Notes: a model not told the origin generated them from the sequence alone. Positions 44,908 to 54,012 are shown, numbered from the stretch's first letter. The stretch is 64,000 nt of DNA from Terriglobus tenax (GCF_025685395.1 NZ_JAGSYA010000003.1:620001-684000); one strand, 5' to 3'. Program-made: numbers and translations.

Positions 44908-45435
44908 ATGCCGGTCGTGTATACAGTGCGAGCGATAGAAGCGCGGCCGGCATTTCGCAGGGCAGTACCGCAGGACGAGGTATTTTTGTTGAAGCTCTTT
45001 ACCGCAACGAACGATGCTTTGAGGACCATGCCACCGCAGATGCGGGAGGTGCTGGCGCCGATACAGTACCGTGCCCGCCAGGCCAGCTATGCGGCAATGT
45101 ATCCGCTGCTGGAGGACAGGGTGCTATGTCTGGAAGATGGCACGGCTGTGGGGCGTCACCTGATCCATCGTGGAGCAAGCGAGATCCGGACGGTAGACAT
45201 TGCTGTGCTGCCGCAGTATCAGCGGCAGGGGATTGGCCGCGCTTCTCTGCAGCAGCTTCAGCTGGAGTGCGGGGAAGCCCGAGTTTCGCACACATTGAGC
45301 GTTGCGAAAGGTAATCCAGCGGAAACACTGTATCTCCGACTGGGATTTTCCGTGACCGGCGCCGATGAGATGTATCTCCATATGAGTTATGGAGCGGATG
45401 AGAGTACGGAGAGAGAAACTGAGGCAGAGAACTAG
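44908..45435 (+). CDS. GNAT-family N-acetyltransferase
   Basis: 175 residues. The acetyl-CoA motif A is present: VDIAVLPQYQRQGIGRASLQ (about 95-115; Q/R-x-x-G-x-G/A), with AETLYLRLGFSVTG as motif B. An N-terminal segment of about 30 residues precedes the fold. It transfers an acetyl group to an amine of an unknown small molecule or protein in the cytosol. Linkage of GNAT genes to collar genes is recurrent in bacteria as I know them, hinting that it modifies a collar or fibre protein. AGGTAAG lies before the ATG. Confidence 0.85.
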   Translation: MPVVYTVRAIEARPAFRRAVPQDEVFLLKLFTATNDALRTMPPQMREVLAPIQYRARQASYAAMYPLLEDRVLCLEDGTAVGRHLIHRGASEIRTVDIAVLPQYQRQGIGRASLQQLQLECGEARVSHTLSVAKGNPAETLYLRLGFSVTGADEMYLHMSYGADESTERETEAEN

Positions 45436-45436
45436 G

Positions 45437-47911
45437 ATGGGAACTCCTCGTTGGAACATTCTGAAACTGGCATGTGCGACTGCATGGATTGCGGCCTCTG
45501 CGGTTGCAACGGCGCAGACTCCAGCGCAACTGAAGGTGCTGTCTGGCACGGGAGTGAGTCTGAGTGCGCCGCAGGTGGCACTGGTGAATGGCCAGCAGGC
45601 CGTTACTGTTCCGCTGAATGCCCCGGCGCAACTCTGCTATGACGCAGCGGGCAATTTCTATATTGCGGACCAGAACAACAACATTATTCGTAAGGTCGAT
45701 ACCGCCGGCATCATAACGACCATTGCCGGGACCGGCGAGCAGGGCTTTGATGGCGACGGGGGCGCGGCTACCAGCGCTACGCTGGACTCGCCGCAAGGTA
45801 TCGCAATCGATACATCTGGCAACCTGTACATCGCCGACACGCGTAACCATCGCATTCGCAAGGTGAGCACGAGCGGCATCATTACGACTATTGCAGGCAC
45901 AGGCGTTGCCGGGTTCTCCGGGGATGGCGGCGCTGCAACTTCGGCAACCATCAATCTTCCTACCGCCATCGCGGCCGACAGCAACGGGAATGTCTTTTTT
46001 GCGGACTCGAACAACAATCGCGTACGCGAAATCGTTGCCTCGTCCAGCGTGATTCAGACCGTGGCAGGCAATGGGGAGCAGGGCTACACCGGGGATGGAG
46101 GTTCAGCCACCAGCGCGACCCTGGATACACCGCAGGGAATTGCAATCGACAGCGCGGGCAACCTGTATCTGAGCGATACGCATAACAACCGCGTCCGTAA
46201 AGTGTCAGGCGGCATCATTACAACCATCGTTGGTGATGGAACCTTTAGCTTTGCAGGGGATGGAAGTGCAGCAACGTCTGGATCGCTCGCCTCTCCGCAT
46301 GGAATCGCGGTGAACGCTGCCGGAACAACGTTGTACGTTGCGGATAGCAACAACAATCGCATCCGGCAGGTGAATAGTTCCAATGTCATTTCAACGGTTG
46401 CCGGAAGTGGCGAACAGGGTCATGATCAACTCAATGGCAGCGCAACCGCGGCTTCATTGGATACGCCGCGGGGTGTGACAACTGGTCCATTTGTGTCCTT
46501 TGCCTTTGCGGATACAGGAAACGATATTGTCCGCGCGGTTTCCAATTCGAATATCGTAACCACCGCAGGACTTGGCAACCAGAGCACAAGCCTTCTTGCG
46601 CTGACAGCCTCTGCGCAAACGACGACATACGGCCAGGGCACTTTGACAGCTACGCTGTCCAGTTCCACCCAGGCAACCGGGAGCATTATTTTCTATGACT
46701 ATGGCTCTCAGGTTGCCACGGTTGCCTTGACCAGCAACACCGCCATTCTGAATCTCGGCTCCCTGAATGCCGGCACGCATAGCCTGAGTGCTTCCTTTGC
46801 TGGCGACGGTTCCAATCCGTCCGCGGTCAGTGGAGTGATGGTGGTGACTGTCAATCCATTGGCCATCACCGCGACCATCACTCCGTTGGTCTTGCAATAT
46901 GGTCAGACGATTCCGGCGGTTACGGGCTCACTGTCCGGCGTACTTGCACAGGACAACGGCAACGTCCAGGTAGCGTTCAGCACCTCGGCCACCGCGACCT
47001 CCGTTCCCGGAGCGTATGCCGTGACGGGTACGCTTTCTGGAAGTGCGGCCCCGAACTATACGCTATCTTCCATTACCGGCAATGTTCTTATCACCAGGGC
47101 TGTATCGCTGGCGGCGTTGACCTCCAGTGTCAGCAACTCCCTGTTGGGATCGCCGGTTACCTTGCAGGCTGCGGTAGCAACGTCGACGACCGGGCAGCCG
47201 ACCGGAACAGTGACCTTCATGGATGGTTCCAACATCCTGGGGTCGGCGCAGGCCCTAACCGCGGGCAGAGCCTCCGTTGCAGTATCCTCGCTGACGGCGG
47301 GCGCGCATAACCTGACTGTCGTATATAGCGGTGATACGAACTTCAATGCCAGCACTTCGTCAGCCGCTGTGGTGCAGATCAGCGATTTCAACTTCTCGCT
47401 GAGTTCGACAACGGGATCCACGCAGACAGTGATTCCGGGGCGTTCGGCAACCTACAACCTTGTCGCTGCACCGGTAAGTGGTACCTTCAGCTTCCCGATC
47501 ACACTCTCGGCCGCGGGTCTGCCTCCGGGAGCGACTGCTACCTTCTCTCCGTCCACAATTACGCTCGGTTCCAGCAATGCCAGCTTCACCTTGACGGTTC
47601 AGACGGTGGCGGCAACGGCGATGGCACACCCGGTGAAGGGAATGGGAGGCAGCGCGGCTGTTCTTGCTCTGCTCTTCCTTCCGTTCTCCTCGCGTCTGCG
47701 CCGCGGTGCACGCAAGTGGAAGCCAGGGTTACTGATGCTGGTGCTTGCTCTGAGCCTCGCTGCGGTTGGCGGGTTGACCGGATGCGGCAGTGGAACGGGT
47801 TACTTCGGTCAGCAACAGCAATCGTATACGGTGACCATCAATGGAACAGCCAGCGGTCCGAATGGAACGACCCTGCAACATTCTTCGACTGTTGTACTGG
47901 TGGTGCAGTGA
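45437..47911 (+). CDS. Secreted NHL-repeat / Ig-like-repeat protein
   Basis: 824 residues from ATG 45437, one nt after the GNAT stop. Signal peptide about 1-27. Residues about 45-375 hold about six NHL repeats (PQGIAIDTSGNLYIADTRNH, IITTIAGTGEQGFDGDGG), forming a beta-propeller. Ig-like and MBG-type repeats follow (about 380-715; PTGTVTFMDGSNILGSA). The C-terminal tail has two hydrophobic segments separated by a basic stretch (SRLRRGARKWK), then LTGCGSGTG and a beta-rich end (TVVLVVQ). This tail is common in acidobacterial secreted proteins and probably anchors them at the cell surface. Confidence 0.85.
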   Translation: MGTPRWNILKLACATAWIAASAVATAQTPAQLKVLSGTGVSLSAPQVALVNGQQAVTVPLNAPAQLCYDAAGNFYIADQNNNIIRKVDTAGIITTIAGTGEQGFDGDGGAATSATLDSPQGIAIDTSGNLYIADTRNHRIRKVSTSGIITTIAGTGVAGFSGDGGAATSATINLPTAIAADSNGNVFFADSNNNRVREIVASSSVIQTVAGNGEQGYTGDGGSATSATLDTPQGIAIDSAGNLYLSDTHNNRVRKVSGGIITTIVGDGTFSFAGDGSAATSGSLASPHGIAVNAAGTTLYVADSNNNRIRQVNSSNVISTVAGSGEQGHDQLNGSATAASLDTPRGVTTGPFVSFAFADTGNDIVRAVSNSNIVTTAGLGNQSTSLLALTASAQTTTYGQGTLTATLSSSTQATGSIIFYDYGSQVATVALTSNTAILNLGSLNAGTHSLSASFAGDGSNPSAVSGVMVVTVNPLAITATITPLVLQYGQTIPAVTGSLSGVLAQDNGNVQVAFSTSATATSVPGAYAVTGTLSGSAAPNYTLSSITGNVLITRAVSLAALTSSVSNSLLGSPVTLQAAVATSTTGQPTGTVTFMDGSNILGSAQALTAGRASVAVSSLTAGAHNLTVVYSGDTNFNASTSSAAVVQISDFNFSLSSTTGSTQTVIPGRSATYNLVAAPVSGTFSFPITLSAAGLPPGATATFSPSTITLGSSNASFTLTVQTVAATAMAHPVKGMGGSAAVLALLFLPFSSRLRRGARKWKPGLLMLVLALSLAAVGGLTGCGSGTGYFGQQQQSYTVTINGTASGPNGTTLQHSSTVVLVVQ

Positions 47912-47933
47912 TGGAGTTGAAAGTAAGCCTGTG

Positions 47934-48509
47934 ATGAGACAATCCCGCACCCTTCTTACGCTTATCGGCTTGACCTATGCGGCAATGCTCCCTGCCCAAC
48001 AGCAGCAGGGCGTTCGCCCGCTGCGGACAGACATTGTTGCGACATATACAACCGAGCGCTCGCTTCGCACCAGCTCAGGACAGAGCTTCTGGAAGCAGGG
48101 AGGCTCTGTCAACTATGGGACCGAGTTGTGGAAGGGCTTTGGTCCAGCCGCTGATCTATCCGTGACTCACACCGGCTCTATCGCGACCAGTGGTCCGTCT
48201 CTTACGACATTGGCCCTGACCTTTGGCCCGCGCTATCGCTGGCATCCGCACTCGAAGGTTACTCCGTTTGGAGAGGCGTTGTTCGGTTTCGTCCATGGCT
48301 CGAACAGCATCTTTCCCTCAACCGCCGGATCTTCTTCCAGTGCCACCAGCTTTTCCATGCTGGTGGATGGCGGTATTGATTTCCATGTGGGACGTCATTT
48401 TGATCTCAGGGCTCCACAGCTCGGCTGGGTGCATTCGACGCTGCCCAATGGGGCAGATAATGTCCAGAACAACTTTCGGTTGAGCTTTGGAGCCGGAGTC
48501 CGCTTTTAG
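47934..48509 (+). CDS. Outer-membrane beta-barrel protein, small
   Basis: 191 residues from ATG 47934; the frame is longer upstream. Signal peptide about 1-21 (TYAAMLPAQQ). Alternating hydrophobic/polar strands and a terminal aromatic residue (LSFGAGVRF) indicate an eight-strand OmpA/OmpW-sized barrel (GPRYRWHPHSKVTPFGEALF, DGGIDFHVGRHFDLRAPQLG). Last gene of the collagen-collar-GNAT-NHL series, 22 nt after the NHL gene. Could be the outer-membrane anchor or exit of the series; this is inference. Confidence 0.75.
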   Translation: MRQSRTLLTLIGLTYAAMLPAQQQQGVRPLRTDIVATYTTERSLRTSSGQSFWKQGGSVNYGTELWKGFGPAADLSVTHTGSIATSGPSLTTLALTFGPRYRWHPHSKVTPFGEALFGFVHGSNSIFPSTAGSSSSATSFSMLVDGGIDFHVGRHFDLRAPQLGWVHSTLPNGADNVQNNFRLSFGAGVRF

Positions 48510-48588
48510 CGCTATCAACGGAAGCGCATTCGTACACGTTAAGAATCAGCTCCTTGCGTGATCCTTGTTGATGGGGCAGGCGTGGGAC

Positions 48589-48990
48589 TCACGGCTTCTC
48601 GGAGGCACGCGCCAGGGCTTGCGTGTCGATGTACTCCCGGATCTTCGTCAGTTTGCCATCTCGAACGGTAATGTCGAAGACCCAGTCGTCCTTGAACGGC
48701 TTATTCGTGGCTTTGATTTTCCCCGTAGCGACGCCGATGACCAGAACCCGGTCTTCCTGCGCCACGAATTCAGGAGGCTTTGGATAGGTCATTTCGATCT
48801 CTTTGGATGCCTTCTGGAGCACGGCTTCTAATTCAGTGTGCCCGCGGTGAGTGCCGGCCAGCGGCCAGTCCTCGCCTGGAATGATCCACTCAATATCTTC
48901 GGCAACCAAGGTAAGCACACGTTGCTTATCGCCGCTGCCTATTGCTGCAAAGAAATCTTTCACAACCTGCACATTCTTTTCGATACTCAT
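48589..48990 (-). CDS. SnoaL-like (NTF2-fold) protein
   Basis: 133 residues from ATG 48990. Typical SnoaL-like pattern: VVKDFFAAIGSGDKQRVLTL, VAEDIEWIIPGEDWPLAGTH, and the C-terminal FDITVRDGKLTKIREYID. Such proteins are isomerases, hydrolases or of unknown activity. It follows the reductase and SDR genes on the same strand and is likely part of the same unit. Confidence 0.8.
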   Translation of the reverse strand: MSIEKNVQVVKDFFAAIGSGDKQRVLTLVAEDIEWIIPGEDWPLAGTHRGHTELEAVLQKASKEIEMTYPKPPEFVAQEDRVLVIGVATGKIKATNKPFKDDWVFDITVRDGKLTKIREYIDTQALARASEKP

Positions 48991-49086
48991 TGAAGTTTCT
49001 CCATTTCCCTGACATCGGATCGTGTCCGATCGAGTCGAACGTTTCGGAATCCTTCTACTCGGACCAGTTCGCACGGTCGGAGATCA

Positions 49087-49689
49087 TTACTGCTGCTTCT
49101 TGAACAAATCCTGGAAGATGAGCAGACCCCAAGTTTTACCGCGTGCGTGCACCAGTGCGCCACCCTCGTTGAACCTTCCGAGCTTGACGGGTGCGAACCC
49201 GAGTTGTTTGGCCAAATCCGCCACCGGAGCAATCGCGTCCTCGTCGTCACTCGACAGAAAGACGGCCCGGTGGCCGCCCTCGACGACTGGATCAGTAGCC
49301 AGGGTGGCTGCAACCAGGTGATTGAAGCCTTTCACGAGCCTGGCGCCGTTGAACGCTCTCGCGACGAAGGCGGAGGACGGGAGACCATCCAAATCTTCAG
49401 GGGGAACTCCATACGCGTTCGTCACGTCGATGATCGTCTTGCCTTTCCAACTTGGTAGGGCCTTGGCAACGTCGAGATGTTGATCGAACAGGACCGCCAG
49501 GAAAATGGTGTCGGCCTTGAGTGCTTCCCGTAGCGATTTGGGGACTACCGTGGGTCCAATCGCCCGAGCCTGTGGTGCTAATTCCTCGGGCGAGCGGCGG
49601 CTCGCGACGGTCACGTCGATGTTGTTACGGGCGAAGGCGCGGGCGAGGGCCTGGCCTATCTTTCCGAATCCTACAATCGCGTAGCTCAT
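49087..49689 (-). CDS. NADP-dependent oxidoreductase, F420-oxidoreductase-like fold (copy 1)
   Basis: 200 residues from ATG 49689. The Rossmann start MSYAIVGFGKIGQALARAFA has the GxGxxG motif with ASRR for the NADP phosphate. VKGFNHLVAATLATDPVVEG and VFLSSDDEDAIAPVADLAKQ are conserved in the F420_oxidored/NADPH-reductase group. It probably reduces a small electron carrier or substrate; not predictable. A close paralogue is at 57123. Sits 152 nt after the SDR on the same strand. Confidence 0.82.
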   Translation of the reverse strand: MSYAIVGFGKIGQALARAFARNNIDVTVASRRSPEELAPQARAIGPTVVPKSLREALKADTIFLAVLFDQHLDVAKALPSWKGKTIIDVTNAYGVPPEDLDGLPSSAFVARAFNGARLVKGFNHLVAATLATDPVVEGGHRAVFLSSDDEDAIAPVADLAKQLGFAPVKLGRFNEGGALVHARGKTWGLLIFQDLFKKQQ

Positions 49690-49841
49690 GATACTTCTCC
49701 GATACAGGTTGATGTTGCTATTGACTCCACGGCCTTCCACCGCGGGAACTTGAGTTCCGTTCAGTGGCGACCTTCCGTAAACGTTCCGCGGTAAACATCT
49801 TGCGGGGCGGAAGGTCAGCCACTCACCAAGGTCTGGAGGCG

Positions 49842-50576
49842 TTAAATCGCCGTCATTCCACCGTCAACAAACAACTCCTGCCCGTTCACGAAGCTTGAAT
49901 CGCTCGAAGCAAGAAACAACGCGACCGTCGCGACTTCCTCAGGTTGCCCCATCGTTCCCCGCGGGATCAGGGATTCGAAATACTGCTTCGCTTCCGGGGT
50001 GAGAACTGCTTCCTGCATCGTTGTGGCAATAGCACCGGGAACCAGAAGGTTCACCCTGATCTTTCTCTCCTTGAGCTCGTTGAGCCAAGTGCGAGCAAAG
50101 GAGCGCAGCGCCAACTTGCTTGCCGCATACACGCCGAAACCAGGGAAACCTTTCGCCGCGGCATTGGACCCGGTCATGAAGATCGATCCACCATCGTTGA
50201 ACAGCGGCAATGCTTTCTGCACCGTGAAGAGGGTTCCGCGCACGTTCAGGTCGAAGGTCTTATCGAAGTGCTCCTCGGTGATCTGCCCCAGCGGGACAGG
50301 CTCGCCTATGCCGGCGCTTGCGAACAGGATGTCGATCTTGCCTTTCTCCCGCTTGATCGTCTCGAACAGGCGATCAAGGTCGTCGAGATTGGCCGCGTCA
50401 CCTTGTACGCCGGTCACGTTGCGGCCAATCAGCCTGACGGCTTTATCGAGCGTCTCCTGCTTCCGGCCCGTGATGAAAACGTAGGCACCCTCTTCAACAA
50501 ACAGTTTGGCGCTCGCCAACGCCATGCCGTCGGACCCGCCCGTGATGACTGCAACCTTACCTTCAAGCTTTCCCAT
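49842..50576 (-). CDS. Short-chain dehydrogenase/reductase (copy 1)
   Basis: 244 residues. SDR with YAASK catalytic pair (YxxxK, about 149), serine 13 residues before the tyrosine, and the end FVNGQELFVDGGMTAI. The cofactor motif is altered: GGSDGMALA where the usual is GxxxGxG, so the third glycine is missing. SD sequence AAGGAG before ATG. Paralogue of the gene at 56276 with a nearly identical start MGKLEGKVAVITGGS. Divergent from the AraC-family gene. Confidence 0.88.
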   Translation of the reverse strand: MGKLEGKVAVITGGSDGMALASAKLFVEEGAYVFITGRKQETLDKAVRLIGRNVTGVQGDAANLDDLDRLFETIKREKGKIDILFASAGIGEPVPLGQITEEHFDKTFDLNVRGTLFTVQKALPLFNDGGSIFMTGSNAAAKGFPGFGVYAASKLALRSFARTWLNELKERKIRVNLLVPGAIATTMQEAVLTPEAKQYFESLIPRGTMGQPEEVATVALFLASSDSSFVNGQELFVDGGMTAI

Positions 50577-50708
50577 AACTACTCCTTTAATTCATGTCAG
50601 CGTTCAGTACACTTGAGTAGAGTGCTTTGGCGGTGGACGAGAACTGCCCAGGAGTCCAAATCTTTTGTCTGTTCGTCCAGAAAGAGAGCTGAACCGAGCG
50701 GTGTTGCA

Positions 50709-50747
50709 TCTTTTGATTGAGCCGCGATGTGCAGCTCAATCAAAAGA
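50709..50747. promoter_or_regulatory. Perfect inverted repeat in the SDR / AraC-regulator gap
   Basis: TCTTTTGATTGAGC (50709-50722) and GCTCAATCAAAAGA (50734-50747) are perfect inverted 14-mers, 11-nt spacer. Placed between two divergent genes; either an operator or a stem-loop. Confidence 0.5.
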
Positions 50748-50865
50748 GTGTGGGAGTTGTGACTCTTCCGCTCCATGATGCTGCGCTTGTTCGCCAAGCA
50801 AAGCTGTGCAGTTTCATACAGCTCTCACAGAACACGATGTCTTTCGAAGCAGATGGAGGGCTAAG

Positions 50866-51867
50866 TTGGACCCGATCACAGACATCTTCAGAACGATGCA
50901 CGTAACCGCTGTAGGTCTGCACCGGCTCGAAGCCACAGCTCCGTGGGGAATAAAACAGGAACAGCAGACCGAAGAAGATGTCACGCCTGCCGGCAAGAAG
51001 ATGTTTCCCACTGATTTGGTGCACTTCGCTATGCTGTCGCGCGGTAACTGCTGGCTGACTGTGGAGGGGACTCGAGAACCAATTCCCCTCACCGGTGGTG
51101 ATTGCTTTTTGCTAGCCCGGGACTCTTCGATCGTTTTGCGCGATAGCCCGCGAACACCTCCCAGCCTAAGTTTCCGCGAGATCGGGGGCGCAGGTGACAA
51201 CAATGTCATTCACTATGGAGGTGGTGGCGCACCGACCACAATCGTTTGTGGGGCCTTCAGTTTTGATCGTGTCAGCCTGAAGCCGATCAACCAGTTATTG
51301 CCGAGCTTCATTCTGATGAAGGCCGATCAGGCACGCACGCTTGCTCTTCACATGACAATGCAGGCGCTGGCATCAGAAATGGCAGAACAGGCACCGGGAT
51401 CGGGAGTCGTCGCGAGTCGGCTGGCCGAGATTCTGTTTATCCATGTACTACGGGCACATATTGCGTCGGAACCGGAACGCAATAAGGGCTGGCTTCGTGC
51501 CGTTTTCGATCCTCAAATGGGCACTGCCCTAAGAGCCATTCACGGTAGAGTGAGTACACCCTGGACAGTCGAATCCCTGGCCGAGGCGGCGGGCATGTCT
51601 CGCTCCGCATTCGCGGCACGTTTCAAAGAGCTACTCGGACAAACACCGCTGGAATATGTAACCCAATGGCGAATGCAGAAGGCCATGCAGTTACTCGAAC
51701 ATCGTGACAAGAAGCTCATCGATGTTGCTAGGTCGGTCGGTTATGAGTCCGACGCTGCATTCAGTAAGGCATTCAAGCGAGTTGTCGGGACCAACCCTGG
51801 CGAATACGTCAAACATGGCATCGCCCCCTCACCAATAAGTATTCCTGCGCTCCTCGACGCTAACTGA
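50866..51867 (+). CDS. AraC-family transcriptional regulator with cupin sensor
   Basis: 333 residues from TTG 50866, chosen because GGAGGG lies 5 nt upstream and family members begin with an M-D-P-x-x-D pattern (here LDPITDIFRTM). N-terminal cupin_6-type domain about 1-195 (GGDCFLLARDSSIV), C-terminal double HTH about 225-325: LAEAAGMSRSAFAARFKELL and VARSVGYESDAAFSKAFKRV. Likely regulator of the divergent SDR/reductase/SnoaL genes. Confidence 0.88.
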   Translation: MDPITDIFRTMHVTAVGLHRLEATAPWGIKQEQQTEEDVTPAGKKMFPTDLVHFAMLSRGNCWLTVEGTREPIPLTGGDCFLLARDSSIVLRDSPRTPPSLSFREIGGAGDNNVIHYGGGGAPTTIVCGAFSFDRVSLKPINQLLPSFILMKADQARTLALHMTMQALASEMAEQAPGSGVVASRLAEILFIHVLRAHIASEPERNKGWLRAVFDPQMGTALRAIHGRVSTPWTVESLAEAAGMSRSAFAARFKELLGQTPLEYVTQWRMQKAMQLLEHRDKKLIDVARSVGYESDAAFSKAFKRVVGTNPGEYVKHGIAPSPISIPALLDAN

Positions 51868-52083
51868 AATCCCAGTGTTGAGACGGTGCAAACAGCTCAC
51901 TGGCGAGAAGAGCGTTTCCCGGGACCGATCAAGGCCTCAACATGGAGCAAGAACGTAAATCAGTATTCGTGCTTTCATTTCGACATTTTTCGATATGGAA
52001 GTGTGGCCCGTGCTGGAAAGAATCCCTAAAGACCCGGCAAGCCTTCGCAATAGCCAATAGCTCACTCGATCATTCTTTATGCG

Positions 52084-52857
52084 CTAGTCGAGCGCGCTCT
52101 TCTTGGAGTGTGCCCTTGTCCAAGCGTCATATTCGGCGCGGGTAATGACGGAGAAGTGCAACTGCCCATCCGCGAGTCCCTCTTCATCTTCAAGCAGTGC
52201 GTATAGCTCCTGCGTCAGCCATGTTGCTTTGCGGGAGACATGAAGGGTTGCACCATAAAGATTCGGGGTATCGATCTCTTTGTTCTGATCGGGTTTGGTT
52301 TGGAGTTTGCTCGAGATATCGCCCGCCACTTCGGAGAACGCGGCGCCGTGGAAGTCAATATCGATCTGAGAGAGTACGCTGTCTTTGAAATGCCACGTAA
52401 CAGGATGTGGACGAGTATTCGGAAGGGATCGAACGATTAAAGCCGTCGGAGTCGGTGAGCCGCTTAGTGCTATCAGAGAGTGGCATGTGGCGATGACGTC
52501 TGGCATCCGCTTGTCGTTTACGATAGGCATCCCCTGCTTTGCCAGATCTTCGAGTTCGCCGCGGCTAGGAAGTCGCTTTAGCTTGACCCTGAAATTTGTG
52601 TCTGAAGAATTCAAGACAGTGGCGAACACTTGTTCTCCAACCGCATAGGCGTCTTGTTTCGACAAAGCGCGAATTTGCTCTGGGGTCAGCGGCTTCGGTT
52701 CCGACGCACGGCAAGGTTCGATCCTGCTTTGAAGCCCGGGCTCCTCAGCAAGGAACTGCGGGATGCTCTCCCCGAGATGGTGCCCCATGATGGCCGTCTG
52801 AGAGAAGGCTGGGCAAGCCGATAGAACTAGCGGAAGAATGAATCTGCGCAACGTCAT
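52084..52857 (-). CDS. Secreted hypothetical protein
   Basis: 257 residues. Signal peptide about 1-20 (LPLVLSACPAFSQ). Mature chain unassigned; one segment, PVTWHFKDSVLSQIDIDFHG, is like the small beta-rich repeats of periplasmic sensors. Followed on the same strand by nothing; preceded by the gene at 53824 with a strong hairpin between, so separately transcribed. Function unknown. Confidence 0.65.
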   Translation of the reverse strand: MTLRRFILPLVLSACPAFSQTAIMGHHLGESIPQFLAEEPGLQSRIEPCRASEPKPLTPEQIRALSKQDAYAVGEQVFATVLNSSDTNFRVKLKRLPSRGELEDLAKQGMPIVNDKRMPDVIATCHSLIALSGSPTPTALIVRSLPNTRPHPVTWHFKDSVLSQIDIDFHGAAFSEVAGDISSKLQTKPDQNKEIDTPNLYGATLHVSRKATWLTQELYALLEDEEGLADGQLHFSVITRAEYDAWTRAHSKKSALD

Positions 52858-52877
52858 TGAGTACTCTCCGAGGGAAG

Positions 52878-52919
52878 AATCACAGGCGGCAAGGGATTAA
52901 CTCCTCGCCGCCTGTGATT
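52878..52919 (-). terminator. Hairpin terminator
   Basis: AATCACAGGCGGC (52878-52890) and GCCGCCTGTGATT (52907-52919) pair perfectly (13 bp, 16-nt loop), 2 nt after the stop of the gene at 52922. No T-run on the minus side, so termination efficiency is uncertain. Confidence 0.6.
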
Positions 52920-52921
52920 GG

Positions 52922-53824
52922 CTACTCTTTTTCGAAATGGCACTCAAGATAGAGGTTTGTGGCGTATTGATTCGGGACCACCTGTACGACCTTGCCGATA
53001 AGGGTGGCGTAATCTCCATTGCGCAGAGCGAGAAAACGGTTCAGTTGCTTCGGATCGGAGTGGCAGGTGATTGAGGCCGTTTGCGCCCCGGCGGGTGAAC
53101 CCAACAAGCCCGTCTTGGCCTTGGAGTTGTACATAATATCGATCGAGTTCGTACCATTCTGGATACTCTGGGCCCTGGAAATGGCCTCTGCAGGCGTCAT
53201 CGTAATGGAGACTTGGCCGTCGATACGGTAGACACGCCCCATGTACTCATTCACAATGTCGTCTGGCTTCAGTGCACGACCCCAGGCGCGTCTGGTCAGT
53301 TTCTGTGCGAGTTCGGTAGCGGTGATATTGGTTATCTCATCGCTATGCGTCTGGGCATGGGCGGCTGCAGCGGCGGCGGCACCGGCGCTATCCATCGTGA
53401 CATGCGTCAGGATGCCGCACATGAAGCTCTGCATGTTCTCAGCGGTGCTGGTCTGTCCCTGATTGAGCTGAAGCGCCATAATCAAGCGGTTGTCTGCTTT
53501 ATTGGCCTTGAACAAGATGGGAAAGCCTTTGCTTGCATGAAGGAGGCTGCCCTGGGCTTTGCGAACGACGGTGAGTGTACCCTCATCCCCCTCATAATTT
53601 TCAGCGCCCGGAGCGAGATTATTGTCGAGCGCAATCTTTTCTACCTGGCCAAGAGCACTGTGCGGATCCAGATTCGGAATAGTCACGAATGTTACATATG
53701 AGGCTCCGTTCCTCGGGTCGCCACTTACCTTAAAATTCGCTTCGCACGATCCCTGTGCCAGAACAGGCTGTGCTGCACACGCAATGAGAGGGAGAATGAA
53801 TCCCCAGTAATTTTTCTTGCGCAT
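52922..53824 (-). CDS. Secreted protein with tRNA_anti-like OB-fold domain
   Basis: 300 residues from ATG 53824. Signal peptide about 1-25 (LPLIACAAQPVLAQ). The C-terminal about 100 residues resemble tRNA_anti-like OB folds (YMGRVYRIDGQVSITM, ATLIGKVVQVVPNQYATNLY, ending ECHFEKE). The N-terminal half, with an alanine-rich segment (SAGAAAAAAAHAQTH), is unassigned. Despite the domain name, such exported OB folds do not bind tRNA. Role unknown. Confidence 0.65.
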   Translation of the reverse strand: MRKKNYWGFILPLIACAAQPVLAQGSCEANFKVSGDPRNGASYVTFVTIPNLDPHSALGQVEKIALDNNLAPGAENYEGDEGTLTVVRKAQGSLLHASKGFPILFKANKADNRLIMALQLNQGQTSTAENMQSFMCGILTHVTMDSAGAAAAAAAHAQTHSDEITNITATELAQKLTRRAWGRALKPDDIVNEYMGRVYRIDGQVSITMTPAEAISRAQSIQNGTNSIDIMYNSKAKTGLLGSPAGAQTASITCHSDPKQLNRFLALRNGDYATLIGKVVQVVPNQYATNLYLECHFEKE

Positions 53825-54012
53825 TCGAAAATCTCTCCACTTCATGTTTTGAGGAGCGTCCGTTGAACGCCCGTATGGATCGGGAAGCGCTTAGCTTTAA
53901 TACCGGCTGCGCACGCAAGATAGACCTACAAGAATCGATCGATTCCTAAAAATGATACCGACCGTTCTCCATCGCGTCAAAGCTCGGACTTCACACAACG
54001 ACCTCATCAACC

